A stretch of 19,961 nucleotides of DNA, taken from assembly GCA_019746355.1 (NCBI GenBank), contig JAIESC010000282.1, positions 1-19,961 on the forward strand. The letters run 5' to 3'. This document shows positions 6,816-14,476 of the stretch, in pieces (within the stretch, counting starts at the first letter, position 1; each line of letters begins with the position of its first letter). This DNA is from Xanthobacteraceae bacterium. GTDB taxonomy: Bacteria; Pseudomonadota; Alphaproteobacteria; Rhizobiales; Xanthobacteraceae. The position numbers and the translations under genes were made by a program. Under the pieces are notes generated by a model that did no database searches, was not told the origin of the DNA, and saw only the letters and a list, made by a program, of their open reading frames with translations.

Positions 6816-8624
6816 TTACGGCTGATAGCGCCCGCCGATCGCGACCTTGCTGACGCCGAGGCCGGGCAGCTCCCAGACGCCGGCGCCGCCGGGGTTCTGG
6901 TCGGCATTGATGTTGACGTCGATCAGATACGGCTTGTTGGCGGCGATGCCCTTGCGGATCGCCTCGCCGATGTCGCCGGCGCGGTCGATGCGCACGCCTT
7001 CGACCCCGGCGGAGCGCGCCATCGCGGCGAAGTCCGGATTGTAGGGCTTGCCGGTGTGCGGGTCCTTGAAGTCGGTGGCGAGCTCGCGGCCGTCGAGATA
7101 GCCGCGCTGCAGGCCGCGGATCGACGCGTAGGCGTAGTTGTTCCAGACCACCCAGACGACCGGCAGATCGTATTCCACCGCGGTGCCGAGCACGTTGGCG
7201 TGCATGAAGAACGCGCCGTCGCCGCACACCGACACGCACGGCCGGTCGGGTGCCGCGAACTTTGCGCCAAGGACGCCCGCGACGCCAAAACCCATCGCGC
7301 CGAAGCCCATGCAGCCGATGAAGCTGTCCGGCCGCTTCGGCCTGCAGAACTGCAGGAGCCAGTTGTGATGCACGCCGATGTCGCTGACCATGATTGCGTC
7401 GTCGGGCAGCGCCTTGTCGATCTCGTGCGCGGCGCGCTGCGGATGCACCGGCGTGGAGTCGTCGACGAAGCCCGGCGCGATGAATTTGTTCCACTCCTGA
7501 CGCAGCCCGTCGATCGTGGCGAGCCACTTCCGGCGCGAAGCCGCGGCGTCGGCCACGCCCTTGCGCGTCTCGAGCTCGGCCAGCACCTGCCGCAGGAAGG
7601 TGCGCACGTCCGCCATCAGGCCGAGTGCGGTCGGATAGTTGCGGCCGATCTCCTCCGGGTCGATGTCGACATGGATCAGCTTGGTCGGCGGGATGGTGAA
7701 CGAGTAGCCGGGGATCCAAGAGCTCGAGGTGCGGTCGTCGAAGCGCACGCCCAGCGCCAGCAGCACGTCGGCCTGTCGTGTTGCGCCGTTCGCCTGATAG
7801 GCGCCGCCGCGCGAGACCAGGCCCAGCGACAGTGGATGGTGCGTGTCGATCGCGCCAATGCCGCTCATCGAATGCGCCACCGGAATTTGCAGCTTCTCGG
7901 CCAGCGTCAGCAGGTCCGCGGTCGCGCCGCCGTACTTCACGCCCTGGCCGACGAGAATGACCGGCCGCTCGGCTTGCAGCAGCATGTCGACGGCCTTCTT
8001 CACGCCGTCGGGATCGGCGCCGCAGCGCGACGAGATGTTGGCGCTCCACTCCTCGGGCTTCGGCGTCTCTTCCGCAGCGGCTTCCAGGAACACGTCGAAC
8101 GGCACGTCGAGCACGACGGGGCCGGGACGTCCGGTGACCATGGTCTTCCACGCCTGCCGCACCGCCTGCGGCACCTGCTCGCCGCGCGTGGGCTGGAACA
8201 CCTTCTTGCAGATGCTGCGCACGGTGGAGGGGAAGTCGGCCGCGTTTTGCCGGTACATCTCCTGGAACGCGCCGCGGTTGAACTGGGTGGTCGGCACGTT
8301 GCCGGTGACGGCGAGGAACGGCACCGAGTCGAGATAGGCGGTGGCGAGCGCGATCGGCAGGTTGGCCGAGCCCGGGCCGCAGGACGTGAACGTCGCGACC
8401 GGCTGACCTTTCACGCGGTAGTAGGCGTCGGCCATGAAACCGCAGACGCTCTCGTGATGCACCGAGATGGTCTTGATGTCGCTCTGCCGCTCGTGCAGCG
8501 CGTCGATGAACTGGATGTTGCCGTGCCCGCACAGGCCGAAGGCATAGGGGACTTTCTCGCGGATCAGGTAGTCGACGATGACCTGCGCGCCATTGAGGCG
8601 GTTATCGGATGAACGCTTGAGCAT
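6816..8624 (-). CDS. Acetolactate synthase-like ThDP-dependent enzyme
   Basis: A 602-residue thiamine-diphosphate enzyme with the three-domain layout of the acetolactate synthase / pyruvate oxidase superfamily. The N-terminal PYR domain carries the catalytic Glu in HHESVCGFMADAYYR (E58) and SCGPGSANLP (81-90). The central domain has LGVRFDDRTSS (291-301), the stretch seen in acetolactate synthases. The C-terminal PP domain has the Mg-ThDP motif starting at GDG (468-470) and ending at NN (495-496). Such enzymes cleave or join C-C bonds next to a carbonyl, for example alpha-keto acid decarboxylation or carboligation. No small regulatory subunit (ilvH) is nearby, so a biosynthetic role is unlikely and a catabolic one is inferred. 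ATG 8624 has only a weak AGAAAG upstream. Palindromic repeats lie on both sides. Confidence 0.88.
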   Translation of the reverse strand: MLKRSSDNRLNGAQVIVDYLIREKVPYAFGLCGHGNIQFIDALHERQSDIKTISVHHESVCGFMADAYYRVKGQPVATFTSCGPGSANLPIALATAYLDSVPFLAVTGNVPTTQFNRGAFQEMYRQNAADFPSTVRSICKKVFQPTRGEQVPQAVRQAWKTMVTGRPGPVVLDVPFDVFLEAAAEETPKPEEWSANISSRCGADPDGVKKAVDMLLQAERPVILVGQGVKYGGATADLLTLAEKLQIPVAHSMSGIGAIDTHHPLSLGLVSRGGAYQANGATRQADVLLALGVRFDDRTSSSWIPGYSFTIPPTKLIHVDIDPEEIGRNYPTALGLMADVRTFLRQVLAELETRKGVADAAASRRKWLATIDGLRQEWNKFIAPGFVDDSTPVHPQRAAHEIDKALPDDAIMVSDIGVHHNWLLQFCRPKRPDSFIGCMGFGAMGFGVAGVLGAKFAAPDRPCVSVCGDGAFFMHANVLGTAVEYDLPVVWVVWNNYAYASIRGLQRGYLDGRELATDFKDPHTGKPYNPDFAAMARSAGVEGVRIDRAGDIGEAIRKGIAANKPYLIDVNINADQNPGGAGVWELPGLGVSKVAIGGRYQP

Positions 8625-8678
8625 TGAATACTTTCTGGTTGGAAGCCATCGAATAGCCTAGCGCCGCTCTCTCCATCT

Positions 8679-8737
8679 GTCATTCCGGGGCGCGCGCATC
8701 AGCGCGTAAACGCCCTTATGGGCACCCCCGGAATGAC
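8679..8737. repeat. REP-like palindrome D (GTCATTCCGGGG type, three-way junction)
   Basis: Perfect 12-bp outer arms GTCATTCCGGGG (8679-8690) and CCCCGGAATGAC (8726-8737). They enclose two small stems, CGCGC with GCGCG (about 8691-8706) and GCCC-TTAT-GGGC (8712-8723), so the RNA could fold as a three-way junction. It lies between the minus-strand binding-protein gene and the ThDP enzyme gene, and shares its outer arm with repeat A. Confidence 0.82.
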
Positions 8738-8747
8738 CGTGGAAGGG

Positions 8748-9719
8748 TCAGCGCGCCAACCGCTTCAGCGCGCGGTCGTAATAGGACAAATCGAGATATT
8801 TCGCCGGGTCGGGCGCAGGCCCGCCCTCGACCTCCTGCCGCAGCTTCAGCACATTGTCGAAGCCCTCGGCATTCAGCCTGGCGTCGGGGTTGAAGCCGAA
8901 GCCTGGCTCGATCATCAGGTCGTAGCTGCGGGTGGCGAGCGAGCGCGTGAGATTGCGCTTGCTCATCAGGAGCGCAATGGCCTCTTCGCGGTTGGCCTTG
9001 TCGAGCACCCAGCGCAGCGACTCGATATAGCCCGCGAGATAGCGCTCCAGAACATCCGGGTTCGCCTTGGCCCAGGCGCGCAGAACGAAGGCGCCGCCGG
9101 CCTGATACGGTCCCAGCAGATCCACCGTGCGGCCGAGGCTCTTCAATCCGGCCTCGATGGTCTGCGCCGAGAACGGCAGGTTCATGATCGCCGCGGCGTT
9201 GTCGCCGCCTTCGAGCATGGCCTTGAGGCGGAAGGGGCCGGCCCCGACCGCGTTGATCCGGTAGTCGACGCCGTCCTTCAGGCCGTTGCGGAGAAGGATC
9301 TTCTTCGCCTGCAAGGCATAGGCCGTGTTCGGCGCGTCGGTGACCAGCGCCTTGCCGCGGATGTCGGCAAACGAATTGATGTCCCGGCCGACGATGAACT
9401 CGTTGGTGCCGCCGTCGCCGCCGGAGACGATCGCCACGTCGACCTTGGCGGTTTCGATCATGGCGAGCGCGTTGTCGACCGCGGAATGCACGACCTCGAA
9501 CTTGCCGTTCGCCAGCCCCTGGCGCTGGGCGCTGGAGCTCTCGGTGAATTCGAATTCGAGCTTAATGCCATGTTTGGCAAAGATGCCCTTCTCGACGCCG
9601 ACAAAGAACGGCAGCGAGCGCGCGGTCGGAAACGTGTTCAGCCGGACCAGGTCTTCGGCGGCCGCCGGCGCGGCAACCGCCGCGAGAGCGAGGGCCGCGG
9701 CAAAGCGCAAGGTTTTCAT
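8748..9719 (-). CDS. NMT1/SsuA-like ABC transporter substrate-binding protein
   Basis: A 323-residue periplasmic binding protein of the NMT1/THI5-SsuA-TauA type. The Sec signal peptide MKTLRFAAALALAAVAAPAAA is cleaved near residue 21. The mature chain has the expected layout: ARSLPFFVGVEKGIFAKHGI near the N-terminus, then ANGKFEVVHSAVDNALAMIE, the DIRGKALVTDAPNTAYALQA hinge, and IMNLPFSAQTIEAGLKSLG. Ligands in this family include alkanesulfonates, taurine, nitrate, thiamine precursors and aromatic acids, so none can be assigned. No ABC permease or ATPase gene is adjacent. It is divergent from the LLM flavin enzyme; in sulfonate systems these families often work together (SsuA/SsuD), but that is only suggestive here. 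Confidence 0.88.
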   Translation of the reverse strand: MKTLRFAAALALAAVAAPAAAEDLVRLNTFPTARSLPFFVGVEKGIFAKHGIKLEFEFTESSSAQRQGLANGKFEVVHSAVDNALAMIETAKVDVAIVSGGDGGTNEFIVGRDINSFADIRGKALVTDAPNTAYALQAKKILLRNGLKDGVDYRINAVGAGPFRLKAMLEGGDNAAAIMNLPFSAQTIEAGLKSLGRTVDLLGPYQAGGAFVLRAWAKANPDVLERYLAGYIESLRWVLDKANREEAIALLMSKRNLTRSLATRSYDLMIEPGFGFNPDARLNAEGFDNVLKLRQEVEGGPAPDPAKYLDLSYYDRALKRLAR

Positions 9720-9834
9720 GGGTATTGCCTTCGGATAGCGGCCGGACCGAATTCAAGATATGACAGGGTTGCGTTCGATATGGCGAGCTTAGCGGACGGC
9801 GAGGCCGAGATCGAGCAAGGCGGAGATCAAGAGA
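9720..9834. promoter_or_regulatory. Divergent spacer between binding-protein and LLM genes
   Basis: A 115-bp spacer between oppositely directed starts must hold promoters for both genes. TATGAC at 9759-9764 is the best plus-strand -10-like hexamer, but no good -35 sits at the right distance. GGAG at 9822-9825, 9 nt before ATG 9835, is the likely RBS of the LLM gene. No clear operator is seen. Confidence 0.35.
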
Positions 9835-10944
9835 ATGAGACTGGGTTACTTCACGATGCCGGTGCATCCGCTGCACCGTCCCTGGGCGGAAACGCTGAAG
9901 GAGGACCGCGAGGCCATCATCCTGGCCGACAAGCTCGGCTTCTACGATGCCTTCATGGGCGAGCACCTGACCGACCGGGCCGAGAACATCACGTCGAGCA
10001 TGATGTTCAACGCTTCGCTCATCACCGATACCAAGCAGATCAAGCTCGCCACCGGCACCACCAACCTGTCGCAGATCCATCCGGTGGTGATCGCCCAGCA
10101 GGCGGCGATGTTCGATCATCTGTCCGAGGGCCGCTTTATCTTCGGCGTGAGCCCCGGCGCGCTGGTCTCGGACGCCGAGGTGCTCGGCATCCTGGAGCAG
10201 GACCGCAACAAAATGTTCGCCGAGGCGATCGACGTGATCCTCGCGATCTGGGAGCGCGATCCGCCCTACGACATCGACTTCCCCGACAACCGCTTCAAGG
10301 TGTCCACGGCGCGCACCCAGGCACTGGAGATCGGCGTGGGCTACATGGGCAAGCCGTACCAGAAGCCGCGGCCGGAGATCGTCGGCACGGTGGTGGCGCC
10401 GTTCTCGCCGGGCGTGGTGCTGATGGGCAAGCGCGACTTCCATCCGCTGTCGGCGAACTTCCTGCTCTCCAAGCATCTGAAGTCGCACTGGGAGAACTAC
10501 TCCAAGGGCAAGGCGGAAGCCGGCGCAAAGCCCGACGTCAAGGACTGGCGCGTGGCGCGCACCATCTGCGTCGCCGATGACGACAGGACGGCGGAGCGCT
10601 ACGGCCGCACCGGCAAGGGCAATCCTTACGAATTCTACTGGTCGCAGATGCTGTTCAAGATGAAGCGCGGCAAGCGCGCTTATGTCTTCAAGAGCTACAA
10701 GGACCAGCCGGACGACGAGATCACGCTGGATTACGTGATGGACAACTGCGTGATCCACGGCAGCGTCAACAAGGTGGTGGACCAGTTGCTCGCCTTGCGC
10801 GAGGAGATCGGCGACTTCGGCGAGATCGTCTACGCCGGCATGGACTGGGCCGATCCGGCGCTGGCCAGGCGCTCGATGCAACTCATGGCCGAGCAGGTGT
10901 TGCCGCGCGTCAACGCGGCGATCGGCAAGTCTGTGGCGGCTTAG
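9835..10944 (+). CDS. LLM-class flavin-dependent oxidoreductase
   Basis: A 369-residue luciferase-like monooxygenase-superfamily protein, an FMN/F420-type TIM barrel. Family features are MRLGYFTMPVHPLHRPW at the N-terminus, ILADKLGFYDAFMGEHLTD, TGTTNLSQIHPVVIAQQAA, the MFDHLSEGRFIFGVSPGA segment, and a C-terminal helix with the NCVIHGSVNKVVDQLLAL closing motif typical of the family. Such enzymes use reduced flavin and O2 to oxidise or cleave substrates such as sulfonates, aldehydes and aromatic or amine compounds; the substrate here is not deducible. A flavin reductase partner is not present in the window. The FMN-binding glutamate-synthase-domain gene begins 89 bp downstream on the same strand and may be cotranscribed. 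Confidence 0.88.
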   Translation: MRLGYFTMPVHPLHRPWAETLKEDREAIILADKLGFYDAFMGEHLTDRAENITSSMMFNASLITDTKQIKLATGTTNLSQIHPVVIAQQAAMFDHLSEGRFIFGVSPGALVSDAEVLGILEQDRNKMFAEAIDVILAIWERDPPYDIDFPDNRFKVSTARTQALEIGVGYMGKPYQKPRPEIVGTVVAPFSPGVVLMGKRDFHPLSANFLLSKHLKSHWENYSKGKAEAGAKPDVKDWRVARTICVADDDRTAERYGRTGKGNPYEFYWSQMLFKMKRGKRAYVFKSYKDQPDDEITLDYVMDNCVIHGSVNKVVDQLLALREEIGDFGEIVYAGMDWADPALARRSMQLMAEQVLPRVNAAIGKSVAA

Positions 10945-11033
10945 GGCGCTTGGCGGCATGGCGCCGCCACGCGACATTCGACCGTCACAGGGCTGACATA
11001 CGTTCCGGAGGTTGTCGGGCTTCGGGGGATTGT

Positions 11034-12659
11034 ATGCGCTACGTCGCGATCGTTGCGTGCCTCGCCGGCACGCTGCTGTTCGGCCTGCTCATTCCGCTCA
11101 GCAGCTGGTTCGTCGTTCCATTCGCCGCGTGCGCCGTTCTGGTCGCGATCGGCGTCTGGGACATGGCACAGACCAAGCACAGCCTGCGCCGCAACTATCC
11201 GATCCTCGCCAATCTCCGCTTCATGCTGGAGAAGATCAGGCCGGAGATCCGTCAGTATTTCCTCGAAAGCGATATCGACGGCACGCCGTTCAATCGCAGC
11301 AAGCGGGCGGTGGTGTACCAGCGCGCCAAGGGCCAGCTCGACAAGCGGCCGTTCGGCACGCAGCAGGACATCTACGGCGACAATTTCGAATGGATCAACC
11401 ATTCGCTCGCGCCGGCGCCGCCGACGCAGCATGATTTCCGCGTCACCGTGGGCGGGCCCGACTGCAAGCAGCCCTATTCGCTGTCGCTGTTCAACATCTC
11501 GGCGATGAGCTTCGGCTCGCTCAGCGCCAACGCGATCCGCGCGCTGAACAAGGGCGCGAAGCTCGGCAACTTCGCGCATGACACCGGCGAGGGCGGCTAC
11601 AGCCGCTATCACAAGGAGTTCGGCGGCGACATCATCTGGGAGATCGGCAGCGGCTATTTCGGCTGCCGCAACGCCGACGGCACGTTCTGCGCCGAGGCTT
11701 TCGCCAAGGAGGCGGCCAATCCTCAGGTCAAGATGATCGAGATCAAGCTGTCGCAAGGCGCAAAGCCCGGCCACGGCGGCGTGCTGCCCGGCCCGAAGGT
11801 GACGGCGGAGATTTCCGACGCGCGCGGCGTGCCGATTGGCGTCGATTGCGTGTCGCCGGCGAGCCACTCGGCGTTCGGCACGCCGCTGGAGATGATGCAT
11901 TTCATCGCGCGGCTCCGCGAGCTCTCGGATGGCAAGCCGATCGGCTTCAAGCTCTGCATCGGCCATCCGTGGGAGTTCATGGGCATCTGCAAGGCGATGC
12001 TGCAGACCGGCATCCGCCCGGACTTCATCGTCATCGACGGCACCGAGGGCGGCACCGGTGCGGCGCCACTGGAGTTTGTCGACCACATCGGCACGCCGAT
12101 GCGCGAGGGCCTGCTGTTCGCCCACAACTGTCTGGTCGGTTGCGGACTGCGCGACACCGTCAAGCTTGGCGTCGCCGGCCGCATCATCACCGGCTTCGAC
12201 ATGGCGCGGGTGCTCGCGCTCGGCGCAGACTGGTGCAATGCCGCACGCGGTTTCATGTTTGCGCTCGGCTGCGTGCAGGCGCAGTCCTGCCACACCGACC
12301 ATTGTCCATCCGGCGTCGCGACGCAGAACCAGCTCCGCCAACGCGCGCTGGTGGTGCCCGACAAGGCGGAGCGGGTGCGGCGCTTCCACGACAACACGCT
12401 CGCCGCGCTGTCCGAACTGGTCGGCGCCGCGGGGCTCATTCGTCCGAAGGATCTGACGCCGATGCATCTGCTCAAGCGGGTGTCGGCGCACGAGGTCAAG
12501 ACCTTCGCCGAGCTCTACACCTTCCTCGGCGACCGGGAGCTTCTGGCCGGCACGGCGCACACCTACTACGCGCAGGCCTGGAACATCGCCCATGCCGGCA
12601 GCTTCTCGGTCCTGCCCGAAGTGAAAGCCACCGCCGAAGCGCAGGGCCAGGCGGCTTAA
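11034..12659 (+). CDS. Membrane-anchored FMN-binding glutamate synthase-family protein
   Basis: A 541-residue protein containing the central FMN/alpha-beta barrel domain of glutamate synthase but neither the glutaminase domain nor a fused NAD(P)H subunit. Residues 2-43 form one or two hydrophobic helices, so the protein is probably attached to the inner membrane. SAMSFGSLSANAIRALN, GEGGYS, and GTEGGTGAAPLEFVDHIGTP are family signatures. The cluster motif C413-x5-C419-x4-C424 followed by PSGVATQ matches the [3Fe-4S] site of GltB. ATG 11034 is preferred over an upstream in-frame start at 10950 because the hydrophobic N-terminus begins there and GGGGGA lies just upstream. The family is widespread as a stand-alone protein and its reaction is not established; a redox role is inferred. 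Confidence 0.9.
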   Translation: MRYVAIVACLAGTLLFGLLIPLSSWFVVPFAACAVLVAIGVWDMAQTKHSLRRNYPILANLRFMLEKIRPEIRQYFLESDIDGTPFNRSKRAVVYQRAKGQLDKRPFGTQQDIYGDNFEWINHSLAPAPPTQHDFRVTVGGPDCKQPYSLSLFNISAMSFGSLSANAIRALNKGAKLGNFAHDTGEGGYSRYHKEFGGDIIWEIGSGYFGCRNADGTFCAEAFAKEAANPQVKMIEIKLSQGAKPGHGGVLPGPKVTAEISDARGVPIGVDCVSPASHSAFGTPLEMMHFIARLRELSDGKPIGFKLCIGHPWEFMGICKAMLQTGIRPDFIVIDGTEGGTGAAPLEFVDHIGTPMREGLLFAHNCLVGCGLRDTVKLGVAGRIITGFDMARVLALGADWCNAARGFMFALGCVQAQSCHTDHCPSGVATQNQLRQRALVVPDKAERVRRFHDNTLAALSELVGAAGLIRPKDLTPMHLLKRVSAHEVKTFAELYTFLGDRELLAGTAHTYYAQAWNIAHAGSFSVLPEVKATAEAQGQAA

Positions 12660-12739
12660 ACACGTTCGGCCTCATTATCGCCGCTGTTAGCGCTATTCCG
12701 GTTGACCAGGCTTGGGGGGACTGCAGCGGGAGCCACTGA

Positions 12740-13690
12740 ATGGCATGGACCCTGTTGCGCGTTTTGGCGGGTGCGCTGGTGCTGTCGGTTGGCACTTCGG
12801 CCGATGCGAAACCCGCAAAACGCGCAAAAACCGATCGGATCGACATTGCCTACGTCGCGCCGAAGGTGCCGGAACACCGGCCGGTGCTGGAACTCGTGAA
12901 AGAGCACCGCACGCTTGAGAGGATCAAGCAATTGCTCAGCCCGCTGCGCCTGCCGCGCCGGCTGCTGATCAAGACCGCGGGTTGCGATGGCGCTTCGAAC
13001 GCGTGGTACGACGGTAAGGCCGTGACCGTCTGCTACGAATATCTGGACGAAGTCTGGAAGAACGTGCCCGACGAGGCCGCGTCGGCCGATGTCGCGCCGA
13101 TCGACGCGCTGATCGGCCCGGTGATGGACGTGTTTCTGCACGAGGCCGGCCACGCGGTGTTCGACATCCTCCAGGTGCCGCTGTTCGGACGCGAGGAGGA
13201 CGCCGCCGATCAGTTCTCCGTCTACACCATGCTGAAGATGGAGAAGGACGAGGCGCGCCGGCTGATCTTGGGCACCGCCTATCAGTACAAGGGCGATCTG
13301 CAGTCGCCGACGGTGTCGATGCCGCTGAAGAAGTTTGCCGACGAACACGGCACGCCGTCGCAGCGCTATTTCAACGTGCTGTGTCTGGCGTATGGCGCCG
13401 ACCAGCAGCTATTCGCCGATTTCGTGTCCAAGGGCCTGCTGCCCAAGGAGCGCGCCGAGGGCTGCGATGATGAATATGCGGAGGTCGAGTTTGCGTTCGA
13501 CCGGCTGATTACGCCGTCGATCGACAAGAAGCTTGCGAGCAAACTGCTGCGCCGGCGCTGGCTCCTGCCGATCGACACGCGTCCGAAGAAGCGCCTGGGC
13601 ATTTTCGGTTGGTCGCCCCGCTTGGGGACGCACAGCCTGAGCGAGATGGCGGGCGCGCGCGAGGCGGCGGCGTCCGTCGGACGGCCGTAG
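12740..13690 (+). CDS. Secreted DUF4344-type putative metallopeptidase
   Basis: A 316-residue protein with an N-terminal signal peptide, hydrophobic core LLRVLAGALVLSVGTS, probably cleaved near ADA/KPAK (residue 23). The zincin motif HEAGH (134-138) is followed by REEDAADQF (151-159), where an acidic residue can be the third zinc ligand. CDGASNAWYDGKAVTVCYEY (82-101) with Cys82 and Cys98 is typical of the DUF4344 (PF14247) family and may form a disulfide. The C-terminal 30 residues are basic and low in complexity. ATG 12740 has GGGAG 8 nt upstream. It follows the glutamate-synthase-like gene after 80 bp, with no evident functional link. Substrate unknown. Confidence 0.85.
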   Translation: MAWTLLRVLAGALVLSVGTSADAKPAKRAKTDRIDIAYVAPKVPEHRPVLELVKEHRTLERIKQLLSPLRLPRRLLIKTAGCDGASNAWYDGKAVTVCYEYLDEVWKNVPDEAASADVAPIDALIGPVMDVFLHEAGHAVFDILQVPLFGREEDAADQFSVYTMLKMEKDEARRLILGTAYQYKGDLQSPTVSMPLKKFADEHGTPSQRYFNVLCLAYGADQQLFADFVSKGLLPKERAEGCDDEYAEVEFAFDRLITPSIDKKLASKLLRRRWLLPIDTRPKKRLGIFGWSPRLGTHSLSEMAGAREAAASVGRP

Positions 13691-13726
13691 GCGGCGAAGC
13701 ATGGGTGCAAAGCGCGACAGGGCGCG

Positions 13727-14476
13727 TCACTGCGCCGTCAGCCCGCCGTCGACGGTCAGCGTGTGGCCGGTCACCGAGCCGGCCGCGGCGCTTGCGAGAT
13801 AGGCCACCGCGGCGGCAACCTCCTCGGCTGTGGCAAACCGTCCGGACGGAATGCGCGACAGCGCATTCGCCCGCGTCTTGGGATCGCTCAGCAACTGCTG
13901 CCGCGATTCCGTCATCACCGTGGTCGGCGCGACGGCATTGACGCGGATGTTGTGCGGCGCCCATTCGATCGCCAGCATCCGGGTCATCTGGATCAGGCCA
14001 GCCTTGGAGATGCCGTAGACCGAGCGGCCGGCGATGCCGGTCATGCCGTGCGTCGAGGCGATGCTGACGATTGCGCCGGGTCGGCCCTTGGCGATGCAAT
14101 CGCGGCCGAACAGTTGCGACAGGAAGAACGCACCCTTGAGATTGGTGTCGATCACGTCGTCCCATTCGGCGTCGGTGACGTCTGTCACCGGTTTGAGCAG
14201 CGCGCGGCCGGCATTGTTGACGAGCAGATCGATGCCGCCGAGTTCGCTCGTGGCCTTGTTGAAGGCCGCCTTGATGCTGTCCTGCGAGCGCAGGTCGAGC
14301 GCGATGGGGACGGCCTTGCGGTTGGCGACCGCCGGGTCGGACAGCGTGTCGCTCAGCGCGCCGGTGCTGAGTTCGGTCAGCGCCAGGTCATAGCCTTCGC
14401 GCGCCAGCGCTGCGGCAATGGCGCGGCCGAGGCCCGCCGACGTGCCGGTTACGAGAGCGGTGCGAGGCTGACCCAT
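13727..14476 (-). CDS. Classical SDR oxidoreductase
   Basis: A 249-residue classical short-chain dehydrogenase/reductase with every signature intact: TGTSAGLG (10-17) for the cofactor, NNAG (87-90), catalytic S141 in SIAST, and Y154-GIS-K158. The C-terminus has SGRFATAEEVAAAVAYLAS and TVDGG as in FabG-like enzymes. It would oxidise or reduce a secondary alcohol or ketone with NAD(P); the closest named classes are sugar/polyol dehydrogenases and 3-oxoacyl reductases. Its ATG 14476 lies inside the last 28 bp of the Gfo/Idh/MocA gene, so the two are translationally coupled and probably act in sequence on a sugar-like or cyclic polyol substrate. It converges with the metallopeptidase gene, leaving 36 bp. 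Confidence 0.9.
   Translation of the reverse strand: MGQPRTALVTGTSAGLGRAIAAALAREGYDLALTELSTGALSDTLSDPAVANRKAVPIALDLRSQDSIKAAFNKATSELGGIDLLVNNAGRALLKPVTDVTDAEWDDVIDTNLKGAFFLSQLFGRDCIAKGRPGAIVSIASTHGMTGIAGRSVYGISKAGLIQMTRMLAIEWAPHNIRVNAVAPTTVMTESRQQLLSDPKTRANALSRIPSGRFATAEEVAAAVAYLASAAAGSVTGHTLTVDGGLTAQ

Noticed and set aside
2404..8737. Palindromic elements considered as a CRISPR array or intrinsic terminators
   Set aside because: Spacing is irregular (kilobases apart), there are no regular spacers, and no T-run follows the hairpins.
9562..10977. Minus-strand open frame of 471 codons opposite the LLM gene
   Set aside because: Low-complexity shadow; the plus-strand LLM protein has clear family motifs.
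10941..12593. Minus-strand open frame of 550 codons
   Set aside because: Antisense to the glutamate-synthase-domain gene, which has an intact cluster motif; the antisense protein has no domain features.
13691..13726. Possible bidirectional terminator between the metallopeptidase and SDR genes
   Set aside because: Only a short, imperfect GCGCG/CGCGT pairing is visible with no T-run; too weak to call.
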